Source: Desulfobulbaceae bacterium (lineage in GTDB: Bacteria > Bacteroidota > Ignavibacteria > Kapaibacteriales > UBA2268). From it: 45,880 bases of DNA. Location: assembly GCA_018335795.1 (NCBI GenBank), contig JAGXRP010000020.1, forward strand, positions 1 to 45,880, written 5' to 3'. A program made the position numbers and the translations under genes. Under the pieces are notes generated by a model. The model worked only from the letters and a program-made list of their open reading frames with translations, ran no database searches and was not told the origin of the DNA. Of the stretch, positions 7,317 to 17,100 are shown piece by piece (within the stretch, counting starts at the first letter, position 1; each line of letters begins with the position of its first letter).

Positions 7317-7868
7317 TTAAATGTAAATTAATAATAATAATATTGGAAGAATTATCCCCACAGAAACGAACCATTTCCCACGACCTGTGATACCTTTTTT
7401 CCCCTGTAAAATGAACATCCCCGTAATTGCTAATAAAATCAATCCCAAACAGTATAAATCCGAAAATAAAGTCCAAACAATTCCGGGATTATAATGCAAG
7501 AAATTCATTTCCCATAAAAGCGGCTTTTTCGTGAGCCATTCAATTCTTGCGTCGCCTGTTCGGATGTCAATTTCCATATTATTAAATCCGAAAAAAACGA
7601 GCACTTTAGTCGTGTCCTCGAAAAAGAAACTTTTATAATGATTTTCTTGGTCAAATTTGGAAAGCACTTTCAAAATGTCGTCTTTGAAAATATCTACGTG
7701 ATGAGATGGAATTTCCACTTTAGTATTTTCGATTCTGAGATTGAAACTCGGATTCCAATCGCTACGATGATTAATAGCAATACCGGAAATTGCATAAATC
7801 AATGTCATACCAACAAAAAAATATCCAATATCCCGATGCAAAAGATTATTCAGCTTTCTCCAACGCAT
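7317..7868 (-). CDS. PepSY-associated TM-domain membrane protein
   Basis: A 183-residue inner-membrane protein. It begins WRKLNNLLHRDIGYF, the usual first helix of PepSY-associated transmembrane proteins (the H of LHRDIG is conserved in the family), with TM segments near residues 13-35, 134-153 and 162-182 and an extracytoplasmic PepSY-like domain between. Such proteins often accompany iron/haem uptake or reductase functions, but nothing here fixes a substrate. I chose ATG 7868 because it overlaps the stop of the upstream aminotransferase by one base (TGATG). A longer frame to 7904 would overlap that gene by 37 bases and adds a non-hydrophobic, Cys-rich leader. Confidence 0.8.
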   Translation of the reverse strand: MRWRKLNNLLHRDIGYFFVGMTLIYAISGIAINHRSDWNPSFNLRIENTKVEIPSHHVDIFKDDILKVLSKFDQENHYKSFFFEDTTKVLVFFGFNNMEIDIRTGDARIEWLTKKPLLWEMNFLHYNPGIVWTLFSDLYCLGLILLAITGMFILQGKKGITGRGKWFVSVGIILPILLLLIYI

Positions 7869-8992
7869 CAGTTTTGCCCCGCAAATTCGAGCACAGCATC
7901 GCAAACTTTGGCAACCTCGTCGCTATTCAAGTGGTCGCCCATGGGCAAACTCAGTAGCTGCGAGTCCCATTTTACGGCATTCATGTAGCTTGTGTCTTGC
8001 TTGATATAACTATAAGCCTTCAATCGCGGCAAGGCGACGGGATAGTGATAGCCTGTTTGGATTTCTTTTTTGTTCAAAAAATCTGCTAATTCCTTGTTTT
8101 TTTGGCTTCGGATAACGAATAAATGCCAAACATGATATTTGCCGTTGGTGTTTTTGGGCAAAGTGATTCCCTCAATGCCGCCAAGGCGCTCGAAATAATA
8201 TTCTGCGGCGGCATTGCGAATGGCATTCCATTTATCAAGATGATATAATTTGAAATACAAAATTGCAGCATTTATGCCGTCAAGCCGAGAGTTTCGACCT
8301 TCAAAATCGTGATGATATTTTACGGCGCTCCCGTGATTAGCAATCATTCTACATTTTTGGGCATAATCGAAATTTTTCATCACAATAGCTCCGCCGTCGC
8401 CATAAGCACCCAAGTTTTTGCCCGGATAGAAGCTGAATGAAGCTATATCGCCGAAATTGCCGACCTTGATTCCTTTATATGTGGCACCGTGCGCTTGGGC
8501 ACAATCTTCGATTAATTTCAGTTTGTGCTTATTTGCGATTTCAATCAATCCATCCATATCGCATGGATTTCCATAAAGATGAACAGCCATTATTGCCGAA
8601 GTGTTTGGGTTGATTTGCTTTTCTAAGTCAGCGAGGTCAATGTTGTAATCATCGCCAACGTCGCAAAATCGCACTTTGCAGCCCGAACGCGTGACAGCTT
8701 CCGAAGACGCGATGAAAGAATTTGCCGGAACGATTATCTCGCTCCCTTTGGGTAAATCAAGTGCTTCGATAGCTATTTCGAGAGCATCAGTTCCATTGGC
8801 AACGCCAATGCAATGATTGATTTTGAGATATTCTGCAAAGGATTCTTCAAATTGCTTTACATATTTACCGCCTACGAAGGCAGTGTCCTTAATTACCGCT
8901 GAGATTGCGTGGTCTATTTCGCCTTTGATAGACAAATATTGCTTGTGTAAGTCTAAGAATTTTACCATTTCATTTTCTTTTGTTAAAATCAA
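7868..8992 (-). CDS. DegT/DnrJ/EryC1/StrS-family sugar aminotransferase
   Basis: A PLP-dependent aminotransferase of 374 residues, the full family length. It carries GVANGTDAL (about 63-71) for the phosphate cup, EDCAQAHGA with D163 and Q166, and FSFYPGKNLGAYGDGGAI with the Schiff-base lysine K192. The family converts keto-deoxy-sugar nucleotides to amino sugars for LPS, capsule or glycan synthesis. The wording KFLDLHKQY at the start is typical of members making dTDP-3-amino sugars. ATG 8968 (before VKFLDL) is a likelier start than 8992. It is unusual that it is coupled to a PepSY membrane protein rather than to other sugar genes, so the pathway is unknown. Confidence 0.92.
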   Translation of the reverse strand: MILTKENEMVKFLDLHKQYLSIKGEIDHAISAVIKDTAFVGGKYVKQFEESFAEYLKINHCIGVANGTDALEIAIEALDLPKGSEIIVPANSFIASSEAVTRSGCKVRFCDVGDDYNIDLADLEKQINPNTSAIMAVHLYGNPCDMDGLIEIANKHKLKLIEDCAQAHGATYKGIKVGNFGDIASFSFYPGKNLGAYGDGGAIVMKNFDYAQKCRMIANHGSAVKYHHDFEGRNSRLDGINAAILYFKLYHLDKWNAIRNAAAEYYFERLGGIEGITLPKNTNGKYHVWHLFVIRSQKNKELADFLNKKEIQTGYHYPVALPRLKAYSYIKQDTSYMNAVKWDSQLLSLPMGDHLNSDEVAKVCDAVLEFAGQN

Positions 8993-9048
8993 AATGTAAA
9001 AATAAGTCTTTTTGAGTAACTAAAACAAAGTATGACGCTACATTTAAT

Positions 9049-9056
9049 TATCTTTG
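9049..9056 (+). promoter_or_regulatory. Possible Bacteroidota -7 element
   Basis: TATCTTTG fits the TAnnTTTG -7 consensus of Bacteroidota sigma-A promoters. I see no convincing TTG at the right distance upstream. If it is used, transcription would start near 9062 and the PLP enzyme must start at 9066 or later. Confidence 0.3.
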
Positions 9057-9065
9057 GAAATATTT

Positions 9066-10184
9066 ATGTTGCAGATTTTAAAGAAAATGGAAATGATTGA
9101 GCGACCTTTCATTGCGATTGACCGAAATAAAATGATGAAGAATTTGGAAATGATGTACCGCAAAGCTATTTCGAGCGGTTGCAAATTCGTTCCGCACCTC
9201 AAGACGCACCACTCAGCATCACTTTTGTCATATTATTACGAGCTAGGAATAACGGAGTTTACAGTATCGTCAGTTCAGATGGCTGAATATTTTGTGGACA
9301 ATGGTGTGCAAAAACTTACGATTGCATTTCCGTCAGATGTGAGCAAAATTGAGAATCTCAATCAAATAGCATCAAAAGCCGAAATCAGCATATTTATCGA
9401 TAGTGTTGAAGCAGTTCAAATATTAGCCGAAAGCATTTTCAATCCAATCGGAATTTATATCGAAATTGATAACGGTTACAAAAGGTCGGGTGTGGATTCT
9501 AGCGATATTGAATTAATATTTGAAATTATAAGAATAATCAAAAATTCTGAAAGATTAACTTTTATTGGACTTGCCATTCATGACGGATTGACATATACAG
9601 CAAAAAATGCGGATGAAATCAGGGCAATTCATGAGGAATCGCACAAAAAAATTACAACGTTGAAAAAGTCTATTCAAATAGAATTTGGCATTAATTCTGT
9701 GATTTCAATGGGAGATTCGCCTACGATGTCGCTAATTAATAATTTCGAGGGAATTGATGAGATTCGTCCGGGAGTATTTATTTTCAATGATTTGCAACAG
9801 TATTTTCTAGGAGTTTGCAAAATGGAGGAAATCGCTGCATATTTGATTTCTACCGTAATATCGAAATATCCGCAACGTGGCGAAATATTGCTACACTCAG
9901 GTGCTATTCATTTATCAAAAGATTATGCAAAGGATTCTTCAGGCAAAGTAATTTATGGAATCCCGGCAAGAGTTAACTCGAAATTTGAAATTGAAAAAAT
10001 TCATGAGCAATCTTACATCAGGCAACTTTCCCAAGAGCATGGAGTATTAGTAGCCGAAAAAGAGTTGTTTGATGCGGTCGAAATTGGTGATACGATTGCT
10101 ATACTTCCGGCACATATTTGCTTGACTTGTGCTTTGGCGGCGGAATATTATTGTGATGGAGAGATATTGTGTAAATTGCGCTGA
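9066..10184 (+). CDS. D-serine dehydratase / D-threonine aldolase-like PLP enzyme
   Basis: A fold-type III (alanine racemase-like) PLP enzyme of about 370 residues. The PLP lysine lies in VPHLKTHHS (K46 counted from 9066). The C-terminus has SQEHG and LPAHICLT, the His and Cys that bind the catalytic metal in eukaryotic-type D-serine dehydratases and D-threonine aldolases. It probably cleaves or dehydrates a D-hydroxy-amino acid in the cytoplasm; the exact substrate is not visible. An ATG at 9054 is possible but falls on a promoter-like TATCTTTG, while 9087 and 9093 are further candidates, so the first few residues are uncertain. It is divergent from the aminotransferase and convergent with the small membrane-protein gene (two bases apart). 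Confidence 0.85.
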   Translation: MLQILKKMEMIERPFIAIDRNKMMKNLEMMYRKAISSGCKFVPHLKTHHSASLLSYYYELGITEFTVSSVQMAEYFVDNGVQKLTIAFPSDVSKIENLNQIASKAEISIFIDSVEAVQILAESIFNPIGIYIEIDNGYKRSGVDSSDIELIFEIIRIIKNSERLTFIGLAIHDGLTYTAKNADEIRAIHEESHKKITTLKKSIQIEFGINSVISMGDSPTMSLINNFEGIDEIRPGVFIFNDLQQYFLGVCKMEEIAAYLISTVISKYPQRGEILLHSGAIHLSKDYAKDSSGKVIYGIPARVNSKFEIEKIHEQSYIRQLSQEHGVLVAEKELFDAVEIGDTIAILPAHICLTCALAAEYYCDGEILCKLR

Positions 10185-10186
10185 GA

Positions 10187-10363
10187 TTAGATATTCAAAA
10201 TTTTGAAAAGCAGCGATACCAAAATCGCTAATATGACTAACATAATAGCCAATTTCACAAGATTTTTCAATAACGAAAATCCGCTTCCAACAAGAATCAG
10301 AATTATTATAACTTTGCCAAATAGAGGCAGTTGCGTATAAAACATTACGATATCGTCGATCAT
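10187..10363 (-). CDS. 58-residue membrane protein at the end of the TonB operon
   Basis: This short gene starts with an ATG that overlaps the TonB-like stop by four bases (ATGA) and ends at TAA 10187. The product has a short acidic start (MIDDIVMFYTQLP) and then two hydrophobic stretches, about residues 18-31 and 36-57, separated by LLKNLVKL. It has no recognisable domain. The coupling and the length of the apolar segments support a real gene. It may be an accessory subunit of the TPR/barrel/SPOR/TonB system. Confidence 0.65.
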   Translation of the reverse strand: MIDDIVMFYTQLPLFGKVIIILILVGSGFSLLKNLVKLAIMLVILAILVSLLFKILNI

Positions 10364-11136
10364 CTCAGTATAAAAGTTAGAGGAATAATACCTTCCATAA
10401 TAATATCACTATTTAGACGGTTAAATCGCCATTGTCTCAAAGCATCCATAGCTGCAGCTTCGAGTCTTGGGTCAGCTTTTTGTAAGGGAATAATTCGTCC
10501 GACAGAACCATCGGGCAAAACAGTAAACTTGAATTTCAACTCGGCATTAGTATTAACGCCAACAGGAAATTTCGGAAGAGGCTTTTGGAGTACAATCCGA
10601 TTACCACCACCGCCCCATTCAATATCGCCGAAGCCAAGCCCTTTACCTTTACCCGAACCTCTCGAACCCAATCCTGAGCCGTCAGTTGAGCCGTCTTTGA
10701 CACCAATATCAAGTCTGCCTTCGCCCTTGTCCGTGCCTTTGGTCTTCGCATCGGAACTTAATTCCGAAACAGGAACTGGGTTAGCCATCATTGGGTCTTT
10801 AATATCAACATTTTTATCAAAGCGTGTAATTGAAGGAGATTCGGCATCTTGCAAAATAGAAGATGCTTCGCCGCCTTTGCGTTGCATACCTTCGGCAGTT
10901 AAATTCCCTTTGCTCAAACCTGTGCCGTCGCCGTCGCCAAAATTTAATAGCGTAAGCGGAACGGAATTAATTTGGATATTACGATAGCTCGGATTTTTAT
11001 AGTGAAGAGATGGAGCTATTAACAAAAACAAAAAGGTAATAGCGAGTGCAATACCAAATCCCTTGGCTGTATTTTCATCCCAAGGTAATTTAATCTGAAC
11101 AGCGTTATCTTGCTCGTATGTTGCCTTTCGTGGCAT
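10360..11136 (-). CDS. TonB-like energy transducer
   Basis: A 258-residue protein: a short cytoplasmic N-terminus, one TM segment (about residues 26-43, GFGIALAITFLFLLIAP), a long Gly/Ser/Asp-rich periplasmic linker, and a C-terminal TonB domain (about 170-258). The domain has PLPKFPVGVNTNAELKF and the family ending in which ADPRLEAAAMDALRQWRF precedes the final strand. TonB links the proton motive force to outer-membrane receptors. Start ATG 11136 is chosen because a G-run (GGGGGGGA) lies seven bases upstream; a GTG at 11160 would also be open. No ExbB/ExbD genes are present here, so it would borrow them from elsewhere or act as a structural link. It follows the SPOR gene by 29 bases. Confidence 0.85.
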   Translation of the reverse strand: MPRKATYEQDNAVQIKLPWDENTAKGFGIALAITFLFLLIAPSLHYKNPSYRNIQINSVPLTLLNFGDGDGTGLSKGNLTAEGMQRKGGEASSILQDAESPSITRFDKNVDIKDPMMANPVPVSELSSDAKTKGTDKGEGRLDIGVKDGSTDGSGLGSRGSGKGKGLGFGDIEWGGGGNRIVLQKPLPKFPVGVNTNAELKFKFTVLPDGSVGRIIPLQKADPRLEAAAMDALRQWRFNRLNSDIIMEGIIPLTFILR

Positions 11137-11165
11137 TTCAAAATCCCCCCCAAAAATCACTTTTT

Positions 11166-12509
11166 TTATTTTACTCTATCAATCCATGTCTGTGCGAATC
11201 CATACCTCAAAGCTGCGGCTCTTGCCTCTTCTCTTGTGTTATATTTCCCAAATCGAACTCTATACCACTTTACGTCACGTATCATTTGTTCGCTTATAAA
11301 AGCATCAATTACGTCTTTAGCTCTTAATTTTTCTAACCATCTATTTGCATCTTCCTTTGAGGGAGAAGCATAAATTTGCACAGAAAATTCTTCTTTAACA
11401 TTATCACGTATCAAAGGCTGTTTAGTTTCAGGTTTTCTTTCCGGAATTATCGAAACTAAGTCTTCATCCTTCTTAGGTGCCTCTTTTACTTTTGGTACTT
11501 CCGTCTTGACGGCAGGTTCCTTGGCTCCCAAATCACTTTCCGATTTCACTTTAGGCTTTTGAACCTTTGCAGTACTTGTCTTGGGTTTAACTTCTTTAAC
11601 TTGTTTAATCGGTTCTTCAGACTTGCTCGGAGGTGGTTCTACTTTTTTCTCAACCATAACTTCAGCAACTGCTTCGGGTTCAGTCTTGGTTAGTTCAACT
11701 GTATCTGCACTATCTTTAACAATTTCCGCCATTGGCTCAACCTGTTTTTCAATTGCTTGAGTTGGTGCTTCTTGATTCGTTTTTGTAGTATCAGAAGCAA
11801 TTTCATTTTTTTCTTCAGATTGAGACAAATACATAAAATATATAACTGAGAGAGAAATTAACAAAATAGCAGCTGCAATGCCGGCAATCAATAAAATTGG
11901 GAATGCTTTTCGCTTCTTTTCATCTTCTTCGTCACCTTTAGTCTCTTCTTCGACCTTGTCTTTGGCGTCTTCAGCTTTTGTGGATTCCGTTACTAAAGGA
12001 ACTGCTTCTATGGTAGCTCCCGAATTATCCGTTTCAGCCGTTTTGCTGTCAGTTGCCAAATCGTCGAGATAAACTTTTTCAACTCCTGCTAATTCCTTTT
12101 CATGGTCAAAATTGTCAACAAGAGGTGTATCATCAACGGGCAAACTTGGTTTAACTGTCTGAACTTTGTCTTTATCTAATAAATCTTTTACAAAATCCTT
12201 GAAATCGTCATCCATCACTAAGACTTCTTCTTCCGGTGGCAAAATATTCGGAACTTCAACTACCGGCACTTCCGGTGTCGGCAGTTCAGGCTTATCGGTT
12301 TGGTCAACTACATTTTTCAATACAAGGTAATCAGGCTCAGGTTCAATTTCGGGAATCTGTTCAGGTTCTTTCGGAATATCAAAAATTTCTTCGATATCTT
12401 CGAAATAATCCGAATTGCCAAGCGCAAAAATATCGTCGTCGGGTTCGCCAACTTCGAATCCGCTTAACCTTTCCTCTTCGCTCAATATGTCCTTTTGCAA
12501 TTTCGCCAT
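11166..12509 (-). CDS. SPOR-domain membrane protein
   Basis: A 447-residue bitopic protein. The N-terminal 200 residues are acidic and cytoplasmic, a single TM helix lies near 205-228 (after KKRKAFPILLIAG), a Lys/Glu/Pro-rich periplasmic linker follows, and a C-terminal SPOR domain starts near residue 372 (EFSVQIYASPSKEDANRW ... WYRVRFGKY). SPOR domains bind glycan strands stripped of stem peptides at division sites. ATG 12509 lies one base after the stop of the barrel gene, so coupling decides this start. A longer frame from 12533 would run back into the barrel gene. In context it could anchor an envelope-spanning complex to peptidoglycan. Confidence 0.85.
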   Translation of the reverse strand: MAKLQKDILSEEERLSGFEVGEPDDDIFALGNSDYFEDIEEIFDIPKEPEQIPEIEPEPDYLVLKNVVDQTDKPELPTPEVPVVEVPNILPPEEEVLVMDDDFKDFVKDLLDKDKVQTVKPSLPVDDTPLVDNFDHEKELAGVEKVYLDDLATDSKTAETDNSGATIEAVPLVTESTKAEDAKDKVEEETKGDEEDEKKRKAFPILLIAGIAAAILLISLSVIYFMYLSQSEEKNEIASDTTKTNQEAPTQAIEKQVEPMAEIVKDSADTVELTKTEPEAVAEVMVEKKVEPPPSKSEEPIKQVKEVKPKTSTAKVQKPKVKSESDLGAKEPAVKTEVPKVKEAPKKDEDLVSIIPERKPETKQPLIRDNVKEEFSVQIYASPSKEDANRWLEKLRAKDVIDAFISEQMIRDVKWYRVRFGKYNTREEARAAALRYGFAQTWIDRVK

Positions 12510-12510
12510 A

Positions 12511-14118
12511 TTAGAATTGCCACATAATTCCAAAATTGAAGAAAATCCCTCTTTCCTTATAACCGTTATATATCACGATGTCACTGTTAGTCAAATTCTC
12601 TAAAGAAGCAAAAATCAACAAGGCTTCAGCGACATTGTAATCAAATTCAGCTTTCAAATTTATAAATGAACTTATTTTTAAAGTATTTTCCATATCTGCA
12701 AATCTTTCACCAAAATAATCAATTCCAATTTTAGTGCCAAACTTTTCTGACCATTTTCTTGAATAATTTCCCGAAATTTTCAATTCAGGGTAATAAGGAA
12801 CCAAATTCCCATCATAATCAGAAAGTGTCGCCTTCGTTGCAGTCAAGTTTCCGATTACTTTATCGTTTTCGGTTAAGTTCCAATAAAATTCAAAATCCGA
12901 GATAATAATTGTAGCTTTTTCGTAATATAATTCAAAAGCACCGGGAACAAAAATCAAATCATTCAAATAGACAGGCAATCTATCCACGTGACGGAAGTTA
13001 AATCCTGCATTGACGCCGACTTTATGAGTAGGATGAAAATTCAGAATCCCTTTGGCATTGATTATATCGTAAGAATAATCGAATGAAGCATATTGCGAAG
13101 TATAAGGATTGCCATAAACAAGGCTTCTGAAATTATTATTTTGCAGCCCACTCCTCGCATTACCACGAATGGTAAACAATTCATTCATCCTATATTCAAT
13201 TTCACCAAAAATCAGCAATCCTCCGCGACTTATGTCATTATCATTGCTTGCAATTTGCAATCCTGCATTTCCTGTCATAGTCAATTTATCTGTTAGCAAG
13301 GAAATTTCGCCATCTAATTGAATAAATTGAGCAGAATTACTCCTCATACTATGCATATCTAATAATAAGTTGGCTGCTACAAAGAAGTTATTCCAAAGTC
13401 TATCTAATCTCAAATAACCGAAGTAATTATTATCAGCAGTATTCAAGTTGTCAGTTTTCATCCCAAATCCATTGAATCCAACGCCTGCATTAAAATTCAC
13501 TTCGCTGAAAGTGCCGTCCACGTCAACATTTACACCAATATTCTTGATGTCTCGCTTCAAAGCCAACGAACTGCCGTATAGTATATAATCACGACTTATG
13601 AAATTTACTTCTGTGCGAGTGCGGCTACCACCAAAAATGAAGAACTTTTCGGGTGCAATGAAGTCGCTTGTAAGTTTGAAATCCAATTTGGAATACTCTG
13701 AATTTTTGACGTGCCCGGTTGAATTCTCGAAATTGGCTGTGGCATACAAATCATAACCACCCACTTTGACACCTAAACCTGCTCCGATAGCAGCCGTTCC
13801 ATATCTCCCGAATTGCCCTTTGACAAAAGCATCAGCCGGCTTTGCAATACCGACATCTATAGGTAATGAAGGTGGGTTAAGTGGTTTAATTGGCATCTTA
13901 TCCAATGAATTTAAGGAATCCAATTCACCTACGGTAAGTGGAATCGGGTTACTTGGGTCTTGCTTAATTCCGGCATTTACATCAAGTTGCAAATCGCCAC
14001 GAATAATGAAGGTAGGCAAATCAATCGGTTCAGTCGTTGTCGGCTTTCCCGATTCTTGAGCCACAAGTCCCAAAGTAGAAATTACAAATATTAAAATGTA
14101 CTTTTTCATATTCATCAT
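12511..14118 (-). CDS. Outer-membrane beta-barrel protein (TonB-receptor-like)
   Basis: A 535-residue protein with a signal peptide (MKKYILIFVISTLGLVAQ). A proline-rich periplasmic segment follows (about 25-110, including DLPTFIIRGD, a phrase that resembles the start of secretin- or TonB-receptor-associated proteins). Then come alternating amphipathic strands rich in aromatic and Asn residues, ending in a terminal aromatic residue (GIMWQF), the usual outer-membrane insertion signal. There is no clear plug domain, so it is not a classical TonB-dependent receptor. It overlaps the TPR gene by one base (TAATG) and is followed directly by the SPOR gene. The function of the pore is unknown. Confidence 0.8.
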   Translation of the reverse strand: MMNMKKYILIFVISTLGLVAQESGKPTTTEPIDLPTFIIRGDLQLDVNAGIKQDPSNPIPLTVGELDSLNSLDKMPIKPLNPPSLPIDVGIAKPADAFVKGQFGRYGTAAIGAGLGVKVGGYDLYATANFENSTGHVKNSEYSKLDFKLTSDFIAPEKFFIFGGSRTRTEVNFISRDYILYGSSLALKRDIKNIGVNVDVDGTFSEVNFNAGVGFNGFGMKTDNLNTADNNYFGYLRLDRLWNNFFVAANLLLDMHSMRSNSAQFIQLDGEISLLTDKLTMTGNAGLQIASNDNDISRGGLLIFGEIEYRMNELFTIRGNARSGLQNNNFRSLVYGNPYTSQYASFDYSYDIINAKGILNFHPTHKVGVNAGFNFRHVDRLPVYLNDLIFVPGAFELYYEKATIIISDFEFYWNLTENDKVIGNLTATKATLSDYDGNLVPYYPELKISGNYSRKWSEKFGTKIGIDYFGERFADMENTLKISSFINLKAEFDYNVAEALLIFASLENLTNSDIVIYNGYKERGIFFNFGIMWQF

Positions 14119-17100
14119 TATTTATTTTTTATTCTATTTAGTCTGCTTTTGGCAGTCTTGCCGTAATCATCATCAGGTCTGATTATTTCCAGAACGCGAT
14201 ATATTTCGCGAGCGGAATCGAATTGTTCGAGATTTTCGTAACATTCGCCCAAATTGAGCAATGATTGCGAATACCAGTCTTCATATCCTTCAAATTTGTC
14301 CTTAACAATCAAAAATGATTCGATTGCCATATTGTAGTTCTTATCACGCATCCATAATTCGCCAATTCGATAACGTGATTCCGAAGATATTTTTGGGTTT
14401 TCTTCAATATCGGCAATGAATTGGAAATGATGTCTTGCCGAATCATATTTCCCAATAGTACGGTAGTGCATTGCGATACGATATCTTGATTGGTCGCCCC
14501 AATCATTATCCTTGTATCTAGTGGCGACTTGCTCAAATATAGTGAGAGAAGAAGTAGTATCACCAATTCGATACTTTATTACAGCGCGTTCAAATCCTGC
14601 TTGTCCGGCATAATCACTTTCCGGGTAAGCATTTTGCAAATGCCTGAGCAATGAATCAGCTTTTTGGATATTGGCAAGTTCGATTTGCAATAAGCCACCT
14701 TCAAGTAGTGCCATTGGAGCGTAATCGCTCTTTGGATGTTCGCGAATTATTTTGTTGAACATTCGCTCTGCTTGGTCGGTTTCGTTCAAGCTCGAGTAGC
14801 TTTTCGCCATCATGTATAGCACTTCAGGCACATTTTCATTGTTCGGATTTTTGGCAACAAATCTTTCATATTCCGAAATCGCATCTCTAAACTTGCCACC
14901 TTGGTAAAACATTTCGCCTATTTTCTTTTGGAATACAGGCGCAAAGGGTGATTCAGGATTGGTTTCGACATATTTGTTAGCAATTTCAATAGCTTCGGAT
15001 TCGCGACCGAGCGCCATCAGACTGTACTGTACGCTTCTGATTGCTTCCGGAGCAAGTTGATTACCCGGATATGATTCAATTACTATTTTATAATTTTCGA
15101 TTGATTTTTCAAATTCTCCCATATTATAATATGCGTCTCCGATAGCGTAATATGCTCTTGGTACAAGAGTGCTTTGAGCATACGCGGTGATTAAGAAATT
15201 GAAATTATCTATTGCTTCTGTATATTTTTTTTGTTGGAAACGAATCCAACCGATAAGATAAAGAGAATTCGGAGCATAAGATGAACGCCCGTAAAGACGA
15301 ACAAAGTCCAATAACGAAGTTATTGATTGTTCCCAACTATTGTTTCGATACAGAGCATGGGCAAGTTGGTATGAAGCATATTGACCTTCTTCTGTGCCCG
15401 GTGACAATTTAGCGGCTCGTCTGTACGAATCCGCTGCTTTTCCGAAATTTTTATCCAAATAGTAACCGTCGCCTTGTCTTGTAAGTACTTCTACTGCATA
15501 TTTTGACTTTGGAAATTCTTTAATCATATTATCGAAGACTCTCGAAGAATTGTTGAAGTCGCGAAGTCTGAAGTGAGACCACCCCAAACCGTACATCGCC
15601 TCTTCTTTTCGTATAGTCATCGGGTATCTATTCAACAAATTATCATAAGTTTCGATTGAATTTCTGAGTAAATCATTTCGGAAATAGGCTTCACCGAGCC
15701 AAAAGAGGGCTTCATCTGTGCGTGCACCGTTTTTGTTTTCGGCAATATAAGCCTGCAAATATGGTATAGCTTCTGTGGCTCTCCTGCCTTTCACTAAGGT
15801 GATACCTTGATTTAATTTAGTCAGAGCAAGGTAGTAATTCTTATTCGGCATATTGATTTCTGTTGCATTTTCAGCCAATAATTCAGCCTTTTTGAATTCG
15901 TTTGTGGCACGTTCCCAAAACTTCATTTCTATATAGGTTGCCCCTAACAACAAGCTTATTCTTACGGAAGTGCGTGCATCTTGGGTTTCGCGGGCGGCAC
16001 GTTCGAGTGTTTTCATCGCTTGTTCAAATTCGCCGGCTTCGTATTGCATTTGACCTACTTCAAGCAGTACAAGCCCCAAAAAGGGGTATGCGGGTTGCAT
16101 GCCGAGAGCTGAAAACTCGCGCCGTGCTTGTTCCTTCTTTCCTGAACGCTTTAACGAAACGGCTCTATATAGAGATGCAACCGGATTTGCACGTGATGAG
16201 AGTTCAGAATCGGAATTGATTACCGAATCAAACCTCGTAATGGCTTCGTCGTATCGTTCCATATTCATCAATGCCCAGCCGAGACTATTCAGTGCATCAA
16301 AACGATATTCTGAGTTTGGATATCTCTCAAGCAATGAATTGAATTCTTTTTCTGCTTCACCAAAATTTTTGGCAAGATTGTATGATTCGCCTTTGAGAAA
16401 TGAAATTTGCTCCTTCAAATCCTCAACTAAATAATTTTGCTTATCTGCGAAGGTAATTTCCTCGTTTTCCAATTTGCTATGCAAACTTTCCGCTCTTTCC
16501 AGAGCGACCAAAGCCGTTGTTGGTTTGCGAAGTGCAATATTGCAATTAGCTGTTCGGACAAGAGCCACAAGCATGACCGGCGTGTTCGGATATTTATTTT
16601 CGATGATTCGATAGTAAACTAATGCCGAATCGTAGTTACGGTTGATTTCGTGAATTCTCCCCAAAAGGAAGTACGAATCATCTGTAAAATCGCCTTGAGC
16701 CAAATTATTTACACCATCAAATAGCACGGGTATCGCATCAAGATGTTTCCCTTGTTGAGATAGTGACAATGCCAACAAATAATTAGATATGTGTGCATTA
16801 TAATAATAATCACTGTCGTTGCGAGTGCTAAAAGCTGCAAGCGATGAAATTTTTGCTGATGTGAAATGTACTTCTGCTTTGTCGAATTTTTTTGCTTTGA
16901 ATGCAATAAATCCGCGTTGGATGAGAGCAAAGGGTACAAACGGCGAATTAGTACGCGTTTTAGCAAATTCAGCCAATCGAGAATCTGCCACAGAAAGGTT
17001 TCCGGCTACCAAATCAAGTTCAGCTCGGAGTAATTCTGCCTTATCACCCGTTGGTTCATCAGGGAAATTCTTGATTTTATCAAGTATCTTATATTCGCTG

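Noticed and set aside
12511-14118. Classical TonB-dependent receptor
   Set aside because: No plug domain and no clear TonB box were seen; the protein is only 535 residues and looks like a simple barrel with a Pro-rich leader.
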